NCBI GenBank assembly: GCA_902594145.1
Contig: CACJLA010000001.1
Span: 1 to 64,000, forward strand
Reading direction: 5' to 3'
Origin: an uncultured Alphaproteobacteria bacterium
GTDB taxonomy: Bacteria > Pseudomonadota > Alphaproteobacteria > HIMB59
DNA length: 64,000 nucleotides
Positions 27,441 through 35,352 of this stretch are shown piece after piece. The notes beneath the pieces are model-generated. The model saw only the letters and a program-made list of their open reading frames with translations. It did not search any database and had not been told where the DNA came from. Made by a program: the position numbers and the translations under genes. Every line of letters starts with the position of its first letter. The stretch's first letter is position 1.

Positions 27441-27515
27441 GGTTCCGTAGTGTAACGGATAGCACAAATGACTTCGGATCATTTAGTCAGGGTTCGAATC
27501 CTTGCGGAACCGCCA
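27441..27515 (+). tRNA. tRNA-Arg(UCG), CCA encoded
   Basis: A complete cloverleaf folds: acceptor GGTTCCG (27441-27447) with CGGAACC (27505-27511), D arm GTGT/GCAC, anticodon stem AATGA/TCATT around CTTCGGA (anticodon TCG), and T arm CAGGG TTCGAAT CCTTG. Discriminator G at 27512 and genomic CCA at 27513-27515. It would read CGA and probably other CGN codons. A degenerate 5' copy lies 2.9 kb upstream. Confidence 0.96.
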
Positions 27516-27522
27516 TTTTAAT

Positions 27523-28386
27523 CTATAAAAAACTCCCCAATCCTTGAAGTTTATTAATAAAATCTCTGATTTGATTATTAATTTTTTGGTTATCAATTTC
27601 AATTTGATCATTATTACTGAAATCTAAATCAAATAAACTTTCTCTATCTTGAAGCATTTCTTCCAAAGTTAAATCTTCACTATTATCAAAATCGAAATTG
27701 GTTAAAATTACTTTTGTAAGCAAAGGGGTAATGGCATAACTAGAGATTATTCCAAATATTCCTGCTTCATTAAATTCTTGACCATTAACAGTACTAAAAA
27801 AAACTAAAAGCTTTGATGCTCTATTAATCTCTGCATTTGAAAGAGCTTTATTTTCAGAAATATCTAAAAAACTAAATAGATCTTCAAAACACTTTCCTTT
27901 ATTTTTGCTAAAATTATTGCAAGATAAAGATGCTTTTGAATTCATATAAGACAAAACCTCTCCAAACAATAAAGTTATGCTACCAGGAGTGTTGTCACAT
28001 TTTGCATATGTAAACGTATTATTTGTATTATTTAAAAAATCATAAGATCCCTCAAGGTTATCCAATTCTTCAAACACAACTTCTAAAATATCATTATCCA
28101 ATTTCATAAAAACATTCTTAAATTCAAATATTTCACCATCTAAATAAGTCCAACTTTCATATGTCTTAGAGTCTGTAAACTGAAGATAGAAATAGGTATA
28201 CTCATCTATTTCGTCCTGACTTTCATAAAGATTGAAATAACCACTCTCACTTATAATAAAAACATCCTGTTCTTTTGAACAATCATTGCTCCAAGTTCCA
28301 TGAAACTTTTCAGGAATTAAATTTTCAGCAATTAATAAAAATGGAAAAAATAAAGAAATAATTAAAAGACTTAAAAAATATCTCAT
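27523..28386 (-). CDS. Secreted EF-hand-like protein
   Basis: 287 residues with a signal peptide (hydrophobic residues 4-19, cleavage after about LLIAEN). The first half, from FHGTWSNDCSKEQDVFIIS on, resembles small lipocalin-like or beta-rich periplasmic domains with paired Cys. The second half carries calcium-loop patterns: DFDNSEDLTLEE matches the EF-hand D-x-D-x-S-x-D-x-T-x-x-E loop perfectly, DISENKALSNAE is a degenerate loop, and DFSNNDQIEIDN is a third candidate. Calcium binding in the periplasm or at the surface is a reasonable inference; the role is unknown. It starts 36 bp after the PAP2 gene on the same strand. Confidence 0.65.
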   Translation of the reverse strand: MRYFLSLLIISLFFPFLLIAENLIPEKFHGTWSNDCSKEQDVFIISESGYFNLYESQDEIDEYTYFYLQFTDSKTYESWTYLDGEIFEFKNVFMKLDNDILEVVFEELDNLEGSYDFLNNTNNTFTYAKCDNTPGSITLLFGEVLSYMNSKASLSCNNFSKNKGKCFEDLFSFLDISENKALSNAEINRASKLLVFFSTVNGQEFNEAGIFGIISSYAITPLLTKVILTNFDFDNSEDLTLEEMLQDRESLFDLDFSNNDQIEIDNQKINNQIRDFINKLQGLGSFL

Positions 28387-28422
28387 TTCTAATATTAATA
28401 TTATTTATTTAAAATTGGAAAT

Positions 28423-29865
28423 TTAATCTGAGTTTGATTCTTTTTTGGAAAGCGAATTAAATCTTTTTAATTGATTTAAATTCAAATCCTCTGGAAAATA
28501 CTTAAAAATATCATTTAAACCTTTAATGATTACATATGTAATTATAAAGCTCATAATCGTGTCGCTCAAAAAATGATCACCCTCCATAATTCTTAATAAT
28601 GAAATTAAAAGAATAGAGGCATATGCAAAAACATTCCATGAGGTCTTATTGAATATGATCAACAAAGCCAATGATAACGTAAAGAAGGATACATCTCCTG
28701 AAACAAAACTACAATTCGTGCTACAATAATCAACATTTAGCCATGGTATAGTAAATGGCTCTTGGCCACCAAACTGGATAGTATCATTAGGTCTTGCTCG
28801 CCCCCATAGATTTTTAAAAATAGAATTTACAACAACACCTGTTCCGATAATAAGGCAAGAAAATAAGTAAGCCCATTCCCTAACAGGTATATTTAAAATT
28901 TTTTCTTTAAAATAAATTTGTTTAATAACTGCAGCTATAGGAACAAAGAAAACTAGTAATGCCAAAAGTGGTAGCAGCATTTTGCGAATAAAGTAAATAA
29001 ACCAATCAGAATCGGTGGCGATAAATTTACTATCCTGTCCAAAGAATAAACCGCTAACCGTTATGTCCAAAGAAGGGAATAAGAAGAAAACAATTGAAAG
29101 CAATAGGGTTATTGTAAGAGTTTTAAAGTAAAAATTGAAATTCAAGTAAAGAGAAAAAATATTTTTATAAACCATGGCAATATAACTTGAAATTATATTT
29201 ACATTTGAATTTGGGATAAGTTTTTCACCCTCTGCTGTAAACAATATTTTTTTACTAGCTAAATTTTTTGAGATAAATATTGATGAAAGGTATGCAACTA
29301 GCGCTCCTCCAAAAATATCACTTATAAAATGAGCGCCAACTATAACCCTCGTGGAAGCAATTATAATCGCGACTGTTATCAGAAAATTCTTAATTTTCGG
29401 AAATAATAGTACCATACAAAAGATAAATGCAAATATAGTTGCCGTATGACCTGATGGGAATGAATGCCACTTTGAGTCAAAGCTTATAATACTTAAAGAT
29501 TTTTGTTCAAAACCATTAAATAAAACTGGTCTTGGTCTTCCAATAATATGTTTTAATATTTGTGTGACTATGCCGCTTAATAAAATGTTTAAAAAAATAA
29601 ATATACTTATCTCACTTATAGTATTAATAATCTGATTTTTACTTTTAATTATTTTAACTAGTAACCATATTAAAATAGTAGGTATGAAAAAATATAAAGA
29701 GTCTCCAAAATGAGTAAGAGTTCCAAAAAGTAATTTGGTTTGATAGTTTAAGCTATGAAAAAATGAAGCTATAGAGTAATCGAATAATAAGAAAAAAAGA
29801 GCACCAATTAATAAATAAATACTTATTTTTTTTTCTTGAGCATTTAATTGATTTAAAAAAGTCAT
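28423..29865 (-). CDS. Tandem PAP2-superfamily membrane phosphatase
   Basis: 480 residues with two PAP2 domains in one chain. Domain 1 (about 10-210) has the full phosphatase signature: KHIIGRPRP, PSGHT, and TRVIVGAHFISD. Domain 2 (about 240-465) has KNLWGRARP and LRIMEGDHFLSD but reads SFVSGDVS where the catalytic PSGH would be, so the general His is replaced by Asp. PAP2 proteins dephosphorylate lipid phosphates such as undecaprenyl pyrophosphate or lipid A on the periplasmic side. It overlaps the upstream GT-C-like gene by 4 bp (ATGA), suggesting a joint envelope-lipid function. Confidence 0.85.
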   Translation of the reverse strand: MTFLNQLNAQEKKISIYLLIGALFFLLFDYSIASFFHSLNYQTKLLFGTLTHFGDSLYFFIPTILIWLLVKIIKSKNQIINTISEISIFIFLNILLSGIVTQILKHIIGRPRPVLFNGFEQKSLSIISFDSKWHSFPSGHTATIFAFIFCMVLLFPKIKNFLITVAIIIASTRVIVGAHFISDIFGGALVAYLSSIFISKNLASKKILFTAEGEKLIPNSNVNIISSYIAMVYKNIFSLYLNFNFYFKTLTITLLLSIVFFLFPSLDITVSGLFFGQDSKFIATDSDWFIYFIRKMLLPLLALLVFFVPIAAVIKQIYFKEKILNIPVREWAYLFSCLIIGTGVVVNSIFKNLWGRARPNDTIQFGGQEPFTIPWLNVDYCSTNCSFVSGDVSFFTLSLALLIIFNKTSWNVFAYASILLISLLRIMEGDHFLSDTIMSFIITYVIIKGLNDIFKYFPEDLNLNQLKRFNSLSKKESNSD

Positions 29866-31352
29866 AATTTTTTAAAGTTAAGATTAATATAAGATTTTGA
29901 TGTCAAATCTAATATAGTTTTATTTATAGCATCAATATCGTTTATAGGAGTGCTATCCATTGAGCTAAATGTAAGTAATATTTGACAATCAGAAAGATAA
30001 TCTGAGTCGACTTTATCGCTAAAAAATAACATTAAATCCAATGGATAGTCTTTTTCTAATATAAATTCGGTTTTTTGTATATCACAATTAAGCTCATTTA
30101 CTAAAGTATCAGGTATTACAAAACTTAATGTTTTTGACCTATATTGAGAATAAAGAAATATCATAGAAAAAAATAAACTTAAAATTAAGGAAAATGAGAT
30201 TGTTTTATATACTGCAGTTATAGATTTTTGCTGCAAAAAAAAGATAGGATTTATTAATGAGGCTAAAATTATCGAGCTGTAAAAGATATAATTAACGTGA
30301 GGTATATCTGATGTATTTTGATAAAGAGATGTATCAAAATAGATAATGATAGCTGGAATTAGAATAATACTAATTAAAACAATTTTTGACCATTTTAACT
30401 CTACAAATTCTAATGTTCTAAAAATGTAAATAGACATTATTGGCAACAGAAATATCAAAATTGATAAATTTAATTTATTAGAAAAAATAAATAAAAACCA
30501 AGAAATAATTATTAATAGAAGAAAAGTTATTAAATCCTTATTCCAATTAACTCTTTTGAAAACATTATAAAATATAGCGACAATTAATAGACTTATTAAG
30601 GGAAGTAAAAAAATAACACTCTCTATAATTCTCTTAATCAAAATGGTAAAATCATAGTTGAAGGTATATAGGTTATCAGTTTCATTAATACCTTGAATAA
30701 TTAAAAATATCAAAGCTATTATATATATTGAGCAAAGATAAGAAATTAAGCTCAATCGTTTTTTCTTTTCCAATTTTAGATTAAATAATTTTAATATAGT
30801 TAAAAATGAGATTAAAATAATAAAGGAGAAATTATTTGAAAATAATGCAATTAAACTAAAGAGAATAAAAAAAAATACATTTAAAATTTTTTCTTCATCA
30901 AAAATTCTCATTAAATAATAAATTACTAATAAAATTATTAATCCAGAAAGAAGAGAGCCGTTAATAGTTGTTATTGAAATTAAAATTGTGCCACTAAATA
31001 ATACTGCAGTTAGTGGCATTAAATAATGAAGATCATAAAATTTTAATTTAATAATTTTATAGGTTACTAAAATTACTAATCCTAAGTAAATAAAATTTAG
31101 AAATCTTAATAAAAGGTAATTTTCTAAGGCAAGTTCATTAGATATCTTGATAACAATATTTAATAATATTAAATGTGGATTTATAAATTCCGAAAAATTT
31201 GAGAATAAATCATTATCTTTTGTAGCAATTAATAAATTTAGGTCATCAATAAAATAGTAAGGTGTACCTAAACTGACTACTATTAAGAAACATATCCAGA
31301 TGATGGTATAAAAAATAGTGGGAATACTTTCTGGGAATCTAAAGAAGTTCAT
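29862..31352 (-). CDS. Polytopic membrane protein, GT-C glycosyltransferase-like
   Basis: 496 residues with about 11-12 membrane helices. After the first helix an acidic pair in TPYYFIDDLNLL (about residues 30-41) sits where GT-C glycosyltransferases (ArnT/PMT/Alg type) carry their catalytic Asp in the first periplasmic loop, and a soluble C-terminal tail of about 90 residues follows the last helix. I therefore suggest a lipid-linked sugar transferase, but no family-defining motif is certain. It is translationally coupled to the double-PAP2 protein, which could recycle the polyprenyl phosphate carrier or prepare the lipid acceptor. Confidence 0.55.
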   Translation of the reverse strand: MNFFRFPESIPTIFYTIIWICFLIVVSLGTPYYFIDDLNLLIATKDNDLFSNFSEFINPHLILLNIVIKISNELALENYLLLRFLNFIYLGLVILVTYKIIKLKFYDLHYLMPLTAVLFSGTILISITTINGSLLSGLIILLVIYYLMRIFDEEKILNVFFFILFSLIALFSNNFSFIILISFLTILKLFNLKLEKKKRLSLISYLCSIYIIALIFLIIQGINETDNLYTFNYDFTILIKRIIESVIFLLPLISLLIVAIFYNVFKRVNWNKDLITFLLLIIISWFLFIFSNKLNLSILIFLLPIMSIYIFRTLEFVELKWSKIVLISIILIPAIIIYFDTSLYQNTSDIPHVNYIFYSSIILASLINPIFFLQQKSITAVYKTISFSLILSLFFSMIFLYSQYRSKTLSFVIPDTLVNELNCDIQKTEFILEKDYPLDLMLFFSDKVDSDYLSDCQILLTFSSMDSTPINDIDAINKTILDLTSKSYINLNFKKL

Positions 31353-31421
31353 TTTGATTTAACTAAATTTAGTAGCATAAAGATCTAATTTATTCTATAT
31401 ATTGTGGTTGTTTCAATTTTC

Positions 31422-31450
31422 TTGATGTTATTTTATAGCCATTTTATAAT
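31422..31450 (+). promoter_or_regulatory. Near-consensus sigma70 promoter
   Basis: TTGATG (31422-31427), a 17-base spacer, and a perfect TATAAT (31445-31450). Transcription would start near 31457, exactly where the first hairpin begins. It is about 260 bp ahead of the aminotransferase gene. Confidence 0.6.
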
Positions 31451-31456
31451 GTTTTT

Positions 31457-31515
31457 AAGAGATTAGTCTCTTTTTACAGCCTTAATGAAGCGGCTTTTTT
31501 CTTAGTGGGCCACTT
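31457..31515 (+). ncRNA. Candidate small RNA or leader with serial U-tailed hairpins
   Basis: AAGAGA-TTAG-TCTCTT (31457-31472) is a hairpin followed by three more T's; AGCC...GGCT (about 31479-31496) is followed by a T6 run; AGTGGGCCACT (31504-31514) is a further small hairpin. All lie directly downstream of the promoter at 31422. They could be successive terminators of a very short RNA, or an attenuating leader of the aminotransferase transcript. No known RNA class is recognised. Confidence 0.35.
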
Positions 31516-31524
31516 CTTTATAAA

Positions 31525-31555
31525 AGGGTTAGGATAAATTGTTCTAACCCTTTTT
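31525..31555 (+). terminator. Rho-independent terminator or attenuator
   Basis: AGGGTTAG (31525-31532) pairs with CTAACCCT (31544-31551) around an 11-base loop, followed by TTTT, with AAAA before the stem. It stands between a plus-strand promoter and the aminotransferase gene, so it would either end a small RNA or act as an attenuator. Confidence 0.65.
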
Positions 31556-31582
31556 CTATTTCTATATTATCTTTTTTTAAGA

Positions 31583-31708
31583 ATGCTTAGGTTAATTTTC
31601 ATGATACTCTTTTTTTTTATGGGATACTTTCTAGCTGATACAAAGTTAGTAGATATACCATTTAGAGATATTCCTTATTTAGAAAATTTATATGAGGTTG
31701 TAGATTAA
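31583..31708 (+). CDS. 41-residue membrane-anchored small protein
   Basis: Not recognised. ATG at 31583, 41 codons, stop TAA at 31706-31708, two bases ahead of the aminotransferase ATG at 31711. The N-terminal half is one hydrophobic helix (LRLIFMILFFFMGYFLA), the rest is acidic and soluble (ending ENLYEVVD). The tight spacing suggests a leader or coupled small protein. There is no strong ribosome binding site. Length is short enough for chance, so it needs proteomic or comparative support. Confidence 0.4.
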   Translation: MLRLIFMILFFFMGYFLADTKLVDIPFRDIPYLENLYEVVD

Positions 31709-31710
31709 AT

Positions 31711-33057
31711 ATGATTAATACAGATAAAGTTTTACATGGATTCACAGATCTTAAGAATTTAAATTCACTTGGGCCTATTGTTCTTAACCAAGCTAAAGGT
31801 ATCTATGTTTACGATCAAGATGGAAAAAAATATTTGGATGCCAATTCAGGGTTGTGGAACTCGGTAGTTGGTTTCGATCACCCGAGAATGGTTGAAACTG
31901 CAAAAAAACAGTATGAAAAGTTTTCAGGCTATCATGCTTTTTTTGGAAGAATCTCTGAGCCAGCAGTAGAACTTGCAGAAAAATTAATTGAAATCTCTCC
32001 ATTTACAGATGGTAAGGTTTTTTTTACAAATTCGGGGTCTGAAGCAAATGATACTACTGTAAAATTATTGTGGTTTATAAATAAAAGAAAAGGTTATCCC
32101 AACAGAAGAAAGATAATAACTCGAATAAATTCTTATCATGGTGTAACAGCTGTTTCAGCATCGATGACTGGAAAACCATATAATAGTGAATTTGGTTTAC
32201 CTTTAGATGGTTTCATTCACTCTGCCTGTCCTCATTATTGGAAATATTGTCTAGAAAATGAGAGTGAGGAAATGTTTACAAAAAGAATGGGCGAAGATTT
32301 AGAAAATTTAATTCAAAAGGAAGGGCCTGATACAATTGCTGGTTTTTTTGCCGAACCTGTCATGGGTGCAGGAGGTGTCATACCTCCTTCAAAAGGATAT
32401 TTTGAAATAGTTCAAAAGATTTTAAATGAATACGATATTCCATTTATCGCTGATGAGGTAATTTGTGGTTTTGGTAGAACCGGTAATTTATGGGGATCTG
32501 AAACATATAAAATTAATCCCGATATTATAATTGCATCAAAATGTATTACTTCAGGGTTCTTTCCACTTGGTGCAGTCATTTTAGGAGAAAAAATGACTAA
32601 AGAAATGATGGAGGCTTCTTATCAAGCAGAGGAATTTTTTCATGGCTTCACTGCTGGTGGACACCCCGTTGGTTGTGCCCTCGCCTTAGAAGCAATAGAC
32701 ATTATAATTAATGAGAAAATGATTGAAAATGTTAGACACCTTGAACCCATATTCATAGGTGGTTTAAAAAAATTTGAAGATTTAGAATTCATAGGAGAGT
32801 CCCGCGGCATAGGTTTAATGGGCGCATTAGAGATGGCTCAAGACAAAAAAAATAAAATTCCTTTTGATGGTTCAATTTCTATTGGTGAGCGCGTTGCTAA
32901 TAAGTGTATCGAAAACGGGTTAATATGTAGACCCCTGGGTCCTTCTATAGTTTTATGTCCACCTTTTATTACAACTGAAGAAGAAATGGATATAATCTTT
33001 GAAACTTTAGAGAAAACTTTAAAAGAGGTATTTAGTGAGGTTAAATCTTTAGGATAA
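31711..33057 (+). CDS. Class III PLP-dependent aminotransferase (omega-amino acid/taurine--pyruvate type)
   Basis: 448 residues, the usual length of class III omega-aminotransferases. Landmarks: ANSGLWNSVVGFDHPRM, FFTNSGSEANDTTVKL (PLP phosphate loop), SYHGVTAVSASMTG, FAEPVMGAGGVIPPSKGY, the PLP-binding Asp in FIADEVICGFGRTG, and the Schiff-base Lys in IIASKCITSGFFPLGAV. HGFTAGGHPVGCALALEA supports the taurine/beta-alanine/putrescine--pyruvate group; the amino donor cannot be fixed by eye. The 3' end overlaps the convergent quinone oxidoreductase gene by 17 bp. Confidence 0.92.
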   Translation: MINTDKVLHGFTDLKNLNSLGPIVLNQAKGIYVYDQDGKKYLDANSGLWNSVVGFDHPRMVETAKKQYEKFSGYHAFFGRISEPAVELAEKLIEISPFTDGKVFFTNSGSEANDTTVKLLWFINKRKGYPNRRKIITRINSYHGVTAVSASMTGKPYNSEFGLPLDGFIHSACPHYWKYCLENESEEMFTKRMGEDLENLIQKEGPDTIAGFFAEPVMGAGGVIPPSKGYFEIVQKILNEYDIPFIADEVICGFGRTGNLWGSETYKINPDIIIASKCITSGFFPLGAVILGEKMTKEMMEASYQAEEFFHGFTAGGHPVGCALALEAIDIIINEKMIENVRHLEPIFIGGLKKFEDLEFIGESRGIGLMGALEMAQDKKNKIPFDGSISIGERVANKCIENGLICRPLGPSIVLCPPFITTEEEMDIIFETLEKTLKEVFSEVKSLG

Positions 33058-34012
33058 TAGAACCCGAAGTTTTTCTATTTTCCATATCCGTGTGAGCATC
33101 AGCTACATTATCAAGATCATATTTTGTCATTTTATCTAATTTAATTTTATCTTTAACTATCATTTTAAATAATTTCTGACTTGAGTTTTCAAGCCAGTTT
33201 CTGTTTGCGTAAAAATGAAAAAGTGTTGGTCTAGTTAAATAAAAAGATCCAAAAGCCAAATCAGTCATTTGTATATCTTTATAGGGGCCTGATGATTGAC
33301 CAAAACTAACTAACATCCCATGCTTTTTTAGACATTTAAATGAATTAAACATTGTATCTTTACCCACACTATCATAAACCACATCAAGGCCTTTATTGTT
33401 TGTAATTTCTAATACTTCCTCTAAGAAATTTTTTTCAGAATAATTTATAACTTCGTCAAATCCTCTTTGCTTTGCCAACATACATTTTTCAAAATTACCT
33501 GCAGTACCAATTGATTTTGCACCAATTTCTTTTATCCATTGTCCTGCAATCAATCCCACTCCTCCTGCTGCAGCATGAAATAAAACCTCATGATCGCTTT
33601 GCAAATTAAAGCTGTCGCAAAGAAGGTATTTAACAGTTAATCCTTTAAGAATTGAAGCAGCAGCTTGATCATAAGATATGCCATCAGGTATGGAGACTAC
33701 AAGGTCTTCAGATATTATTCTATGAGTTGAGTAAGCATTGTTTGGCTGTGCGTATGCTACACGATCGCCTATTTTAAAATTCTTAACATCTGGGCCTACG
33801 GCCTCTACTTCCCCTGCACCCTCAGAGCCAAGAACAAGATCTGTGTCTACTGGCCAAGGGTATAATCCAGCCCTAAAGTAAATGTCAATAAAATTGACCC
33901 CAATTGCTCTATTTTTGATCAATACTTCATTTGACTTAGGCTCAGAGAAATCAATACTTTTTTTTTGAAGAACGCTTATATCACCAGGCTTCTCAGCAAC
34001 AATTGAATACAT
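33041..34012 (-). CDS. NADPH:quinone oxidoreductase (zinc-free MDR family)
   Basis: 323 residues, typical of the quinone oxidoreductase branch of medium-chain dehydrogenases. The N-terminal GVNFIDIYFRAGLYPWPVD matches QOR, and the Rossmann motif FHAAAGGVGLIAGQWIKEIG (about residues 145-165) is the QOR form of the NADPH loop. No structural zinc Cys cluster is present. Probably reduces quinones with one electron or alkenals. It is monocistronic, convergent with the aminotransferase gene. Confidence 0.92.
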   Translation of the reverse strand: MYSIVAEKPGDISVLQKKSIDFSEPKSNEVLIKNRAIGVNFIDIYFRAGLYPWPVDTDLVLGSEGAGEVEAVGPDVKNFKIGDRVAYAQPNNAYSTHRIISEDLVVSIPDGISYDQAAASILKGLTVKYLLCDSFNLQSDHEVLFHAAAGGVGLIAGQWIKEIGAKSIGTAGNFEKCMLAKQRGFDEVINYSEKNFLEEVLEITNNKGLDVVYDSVGKDTMFNSFKCLKKHGMLVSFGQSSGPYKDIQMTDLAFGSFYLTRPTLFHFYANRNWLENSSQKLFKMIVKDKIKLDKMTKYDLDNVADAHTDMENRKTSGSIILKI

Positions 34013-34156
34013 TGAAAGAACTTATCATCAAAAAAAATGAATAAATAGTCTATTTAAATATCTTGAAATTCTAATTTGGAATACCAAATGAATAATAGGA
34101 GAAATTGCCATTAGGAATTTCTTAATTAACGCAGGTTTTAAAAAACTGCAATTAAC

Positions 34157-34180
34157 AATTAACGCTTAAGGAGGTTAATT
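34157..34180 (+). promoter_or_regulatory. Leader hairpin enclosing the hsp20 ribosome binding site
   Basis: AATTAAC (34157-34163) pairs perfectly with GTTAATT (34174-34180), leaving GCTTAAGGAG as a 10-base loop; the Shine-Dalgarno AAGGAGG (34168-34174) is thus presented in or at the stem, and the stem abuts the ATG at 34181. A second AATTAAC copy at 34150-34156 offers an alternative partner, and GCAG...CTGC (34131-34148) forms an upstream hairpin. This layout fits a small RNA thermometer, but the ROSE consensus is not seen. Confidence 0.45.
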
Positions 34181-34630
34181 ATGACTACATTTGACTTATC
34201 TCCCCTATGGAGATCATCAGTTGGTTTCGATGAGTTTGATAGACTTTTTGATACTGTTTTTTCTACAAATAACAAAGGGTCTTCCTATCCACCATACAAT
34301 ATTGTCAAACATGACAAAAATATTTACCAAATAACTATGGCAGTGGCTGGATTTGGTGACGACCAAATTGATATATCCCAAGAGGGAAATTTATTAACTG
34401 TTAAAGGAGAAATGGGTGATGATAAAACTGATAATAAATCAGAATACCTTTATCGAGGAATTGCCAACAGAAATTTTGAAAGAAAATTTGAATTAGCTGA
34501 TACTGTAAAAGTTATAGAAGCTGATTTAAAAAATGGTCTGTTAAGTATAAATCTCGAAAGAGAGATACCCGAACACCAAAAACCAAGGAGAATAAAAGTT
34601 AACACAAATTCTAAACTTTTATCAGCTTAA
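34181..34630 (+). CDS. Hsp20/alpha-crystallin small heat-shock protein
   Basis: ATP-independent holdase chaperone that binds unfolding proteins. 149 residues, IbpA-like: N-terminal MTTFDLSPLWRSSVGFDEFDRLFD, the crystallin domain from about 35 to 125 (YPPYNIVKHDKNIYQITMAVAGF, VKGEMGDDK, YLYRGIANRNFERKFELAD), and a C-terminal tail. The terminal I-x-I motif is present in weak form (RRIKVN). A strong AAGGAGG precedes the ATG within a hairpin that may respond to temperature. Followed by a strong bidirectional terminator. Confidence 0.95.
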   Translation: MTTFDLSPLWRSSVGFDEFDRLFDTVFSTNNKGSSYPPYNIVKHDKNIYQITMAVAGFGDDQIDISQEGNLLTVKGEMGDDKTDNKSEYLYRGIANRNFERKFELADTVKVIEADLKNGLLSINLEREIPEHQKPRRIKVNTNSKLLSA

Positions 34631-34639
34631 ATAAAATTT

Positions 34640-34662
34640 GGGCTGCTTTTTACAAGCAGCCC
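34640..34662. terminator. Bidirectional terminator between hsp20 and sodB
   Basis: GGGCTGCTT (34640-34648) and AAGCAGCCC (34654-34662) make a perfect 9-bp stem with loop TTTAC, flanked by AAATTT on one side and TTAAATTT on the other. It serves both convergent genes. Confidence 0.85.
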
Positions 34663-34668
34663 TTAAAT

Positions 34669-35262
34669 TTAATCTAATTGGGAAGCAACAAATTCCCAGT
34701 TTACCATGCTATCTAAGAAAGCTTTTAAGTAATCAGGTCGTTTGTTTCTGTAATCTATATAATAAGAGTGTTCCCATACATCACAGCCTAGGATTGGCTT
34801 CATCCCATCAACCAAGGGGTTAGAAGCATTAGGTGATTTGGTGACAACCAATTTGCCATTATCAATAGCAAGCCAAGCCCATCCAGAACCAAATTGTGTA
34901 ATTCCAGCTTGGATAAATGCCTCTTTGAATTGGTCAATTCCGCCTAAGTCAGATGTAATTCTGCTTTCTAATTCGGATGGCATTGAGCCACCGCCATTAG
35001 GTTTCATGCATTGCCAAAATAAAATGTGATTCCAATGTTGGCCTGCATTATTAAAAATTCCTGCCATAGATGGATCTTTACTTGATTTTACAACTATTTC
35101 TTCAAGAGAAGAGTCTTGCATATCAGTATCTTTCACAAGATTATTTAAATTTGTTACATATGTTTGATGATGTTTGCCATGATGAAAATCAAGAGTTTCT
35201 GATGACATATATGGAGCTAAAGCATCACTTGCATAAGGTAAGCTAGGTAATTCAAAAGTCAT
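34669..35262 (-). CDS. sodB: Superoxide dismutase, Fe/Mn family
   Basis: Dismutes superoxide in the cytoplasm. 197 residues. Metal ligands are visible: His27 in LDFHHGKHHQTYV, His in GQHWNHILFWQCM (about 77), and the Asp and His of DVWEHSYYIDYRNKRPDY (about 158-162). FELPSLPYASDALAPYMS is the SodB start, and the GSGWAWL and HILFWQCM sequences favour the Fe type. Convergent with hsp20; a spaced ribosome site GGAAATAAAT precedes the ATG. Confidence 0.96.
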   Translation of the reverse strand: MTFELPSLPYASDALAPYMSSETLDFHHGKHHQTYVTNLNNLVKDTDMQDSSLEEIVVKSSKDPSMAGIFNNAGQHWNHILFWQCMKPNGGGSMPSELESRITSDLGGIDQFKEAFIQAGITQFGSGWAWLAIDNGKLVVTKSPNASNPLVDGMKPILGCDVWEHSYYIDYRNKRPDYLKAFLDSMVNWEFVASQLD

Positions 35263-35352
35263 ATTTATTTCCTTTAATTAAAATTCTTAATGCGTATTTT
35301 TTATATTATTGTGGATCTAATGACAACCATTGAAGAAATAGCAACATAAAAC

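Larger units (their letters stand above)
31353..31710. other. Divergent intergenic region before the aminotransferase (358 bp)
   Basis: It holds a near-consensus plus-strand promoter (31422-31450), a chain of hairpins with U-runs (31457-31556), and a 41-codon ORF (31583-31708). Close to the minus-strand gene there is a 12-bp palindrome ACTAAATTTAGT at 31362-31373, possibly an operator. Each major item is listed separately. Confidence 0.6.

Noticed and set aside
24550..27515. Integrated mobile element between the tRNA copies
   Set aside because: No integrase, transposase or phage gene is present in the segment, and the duplicated part is the 5' half of the tRNA.
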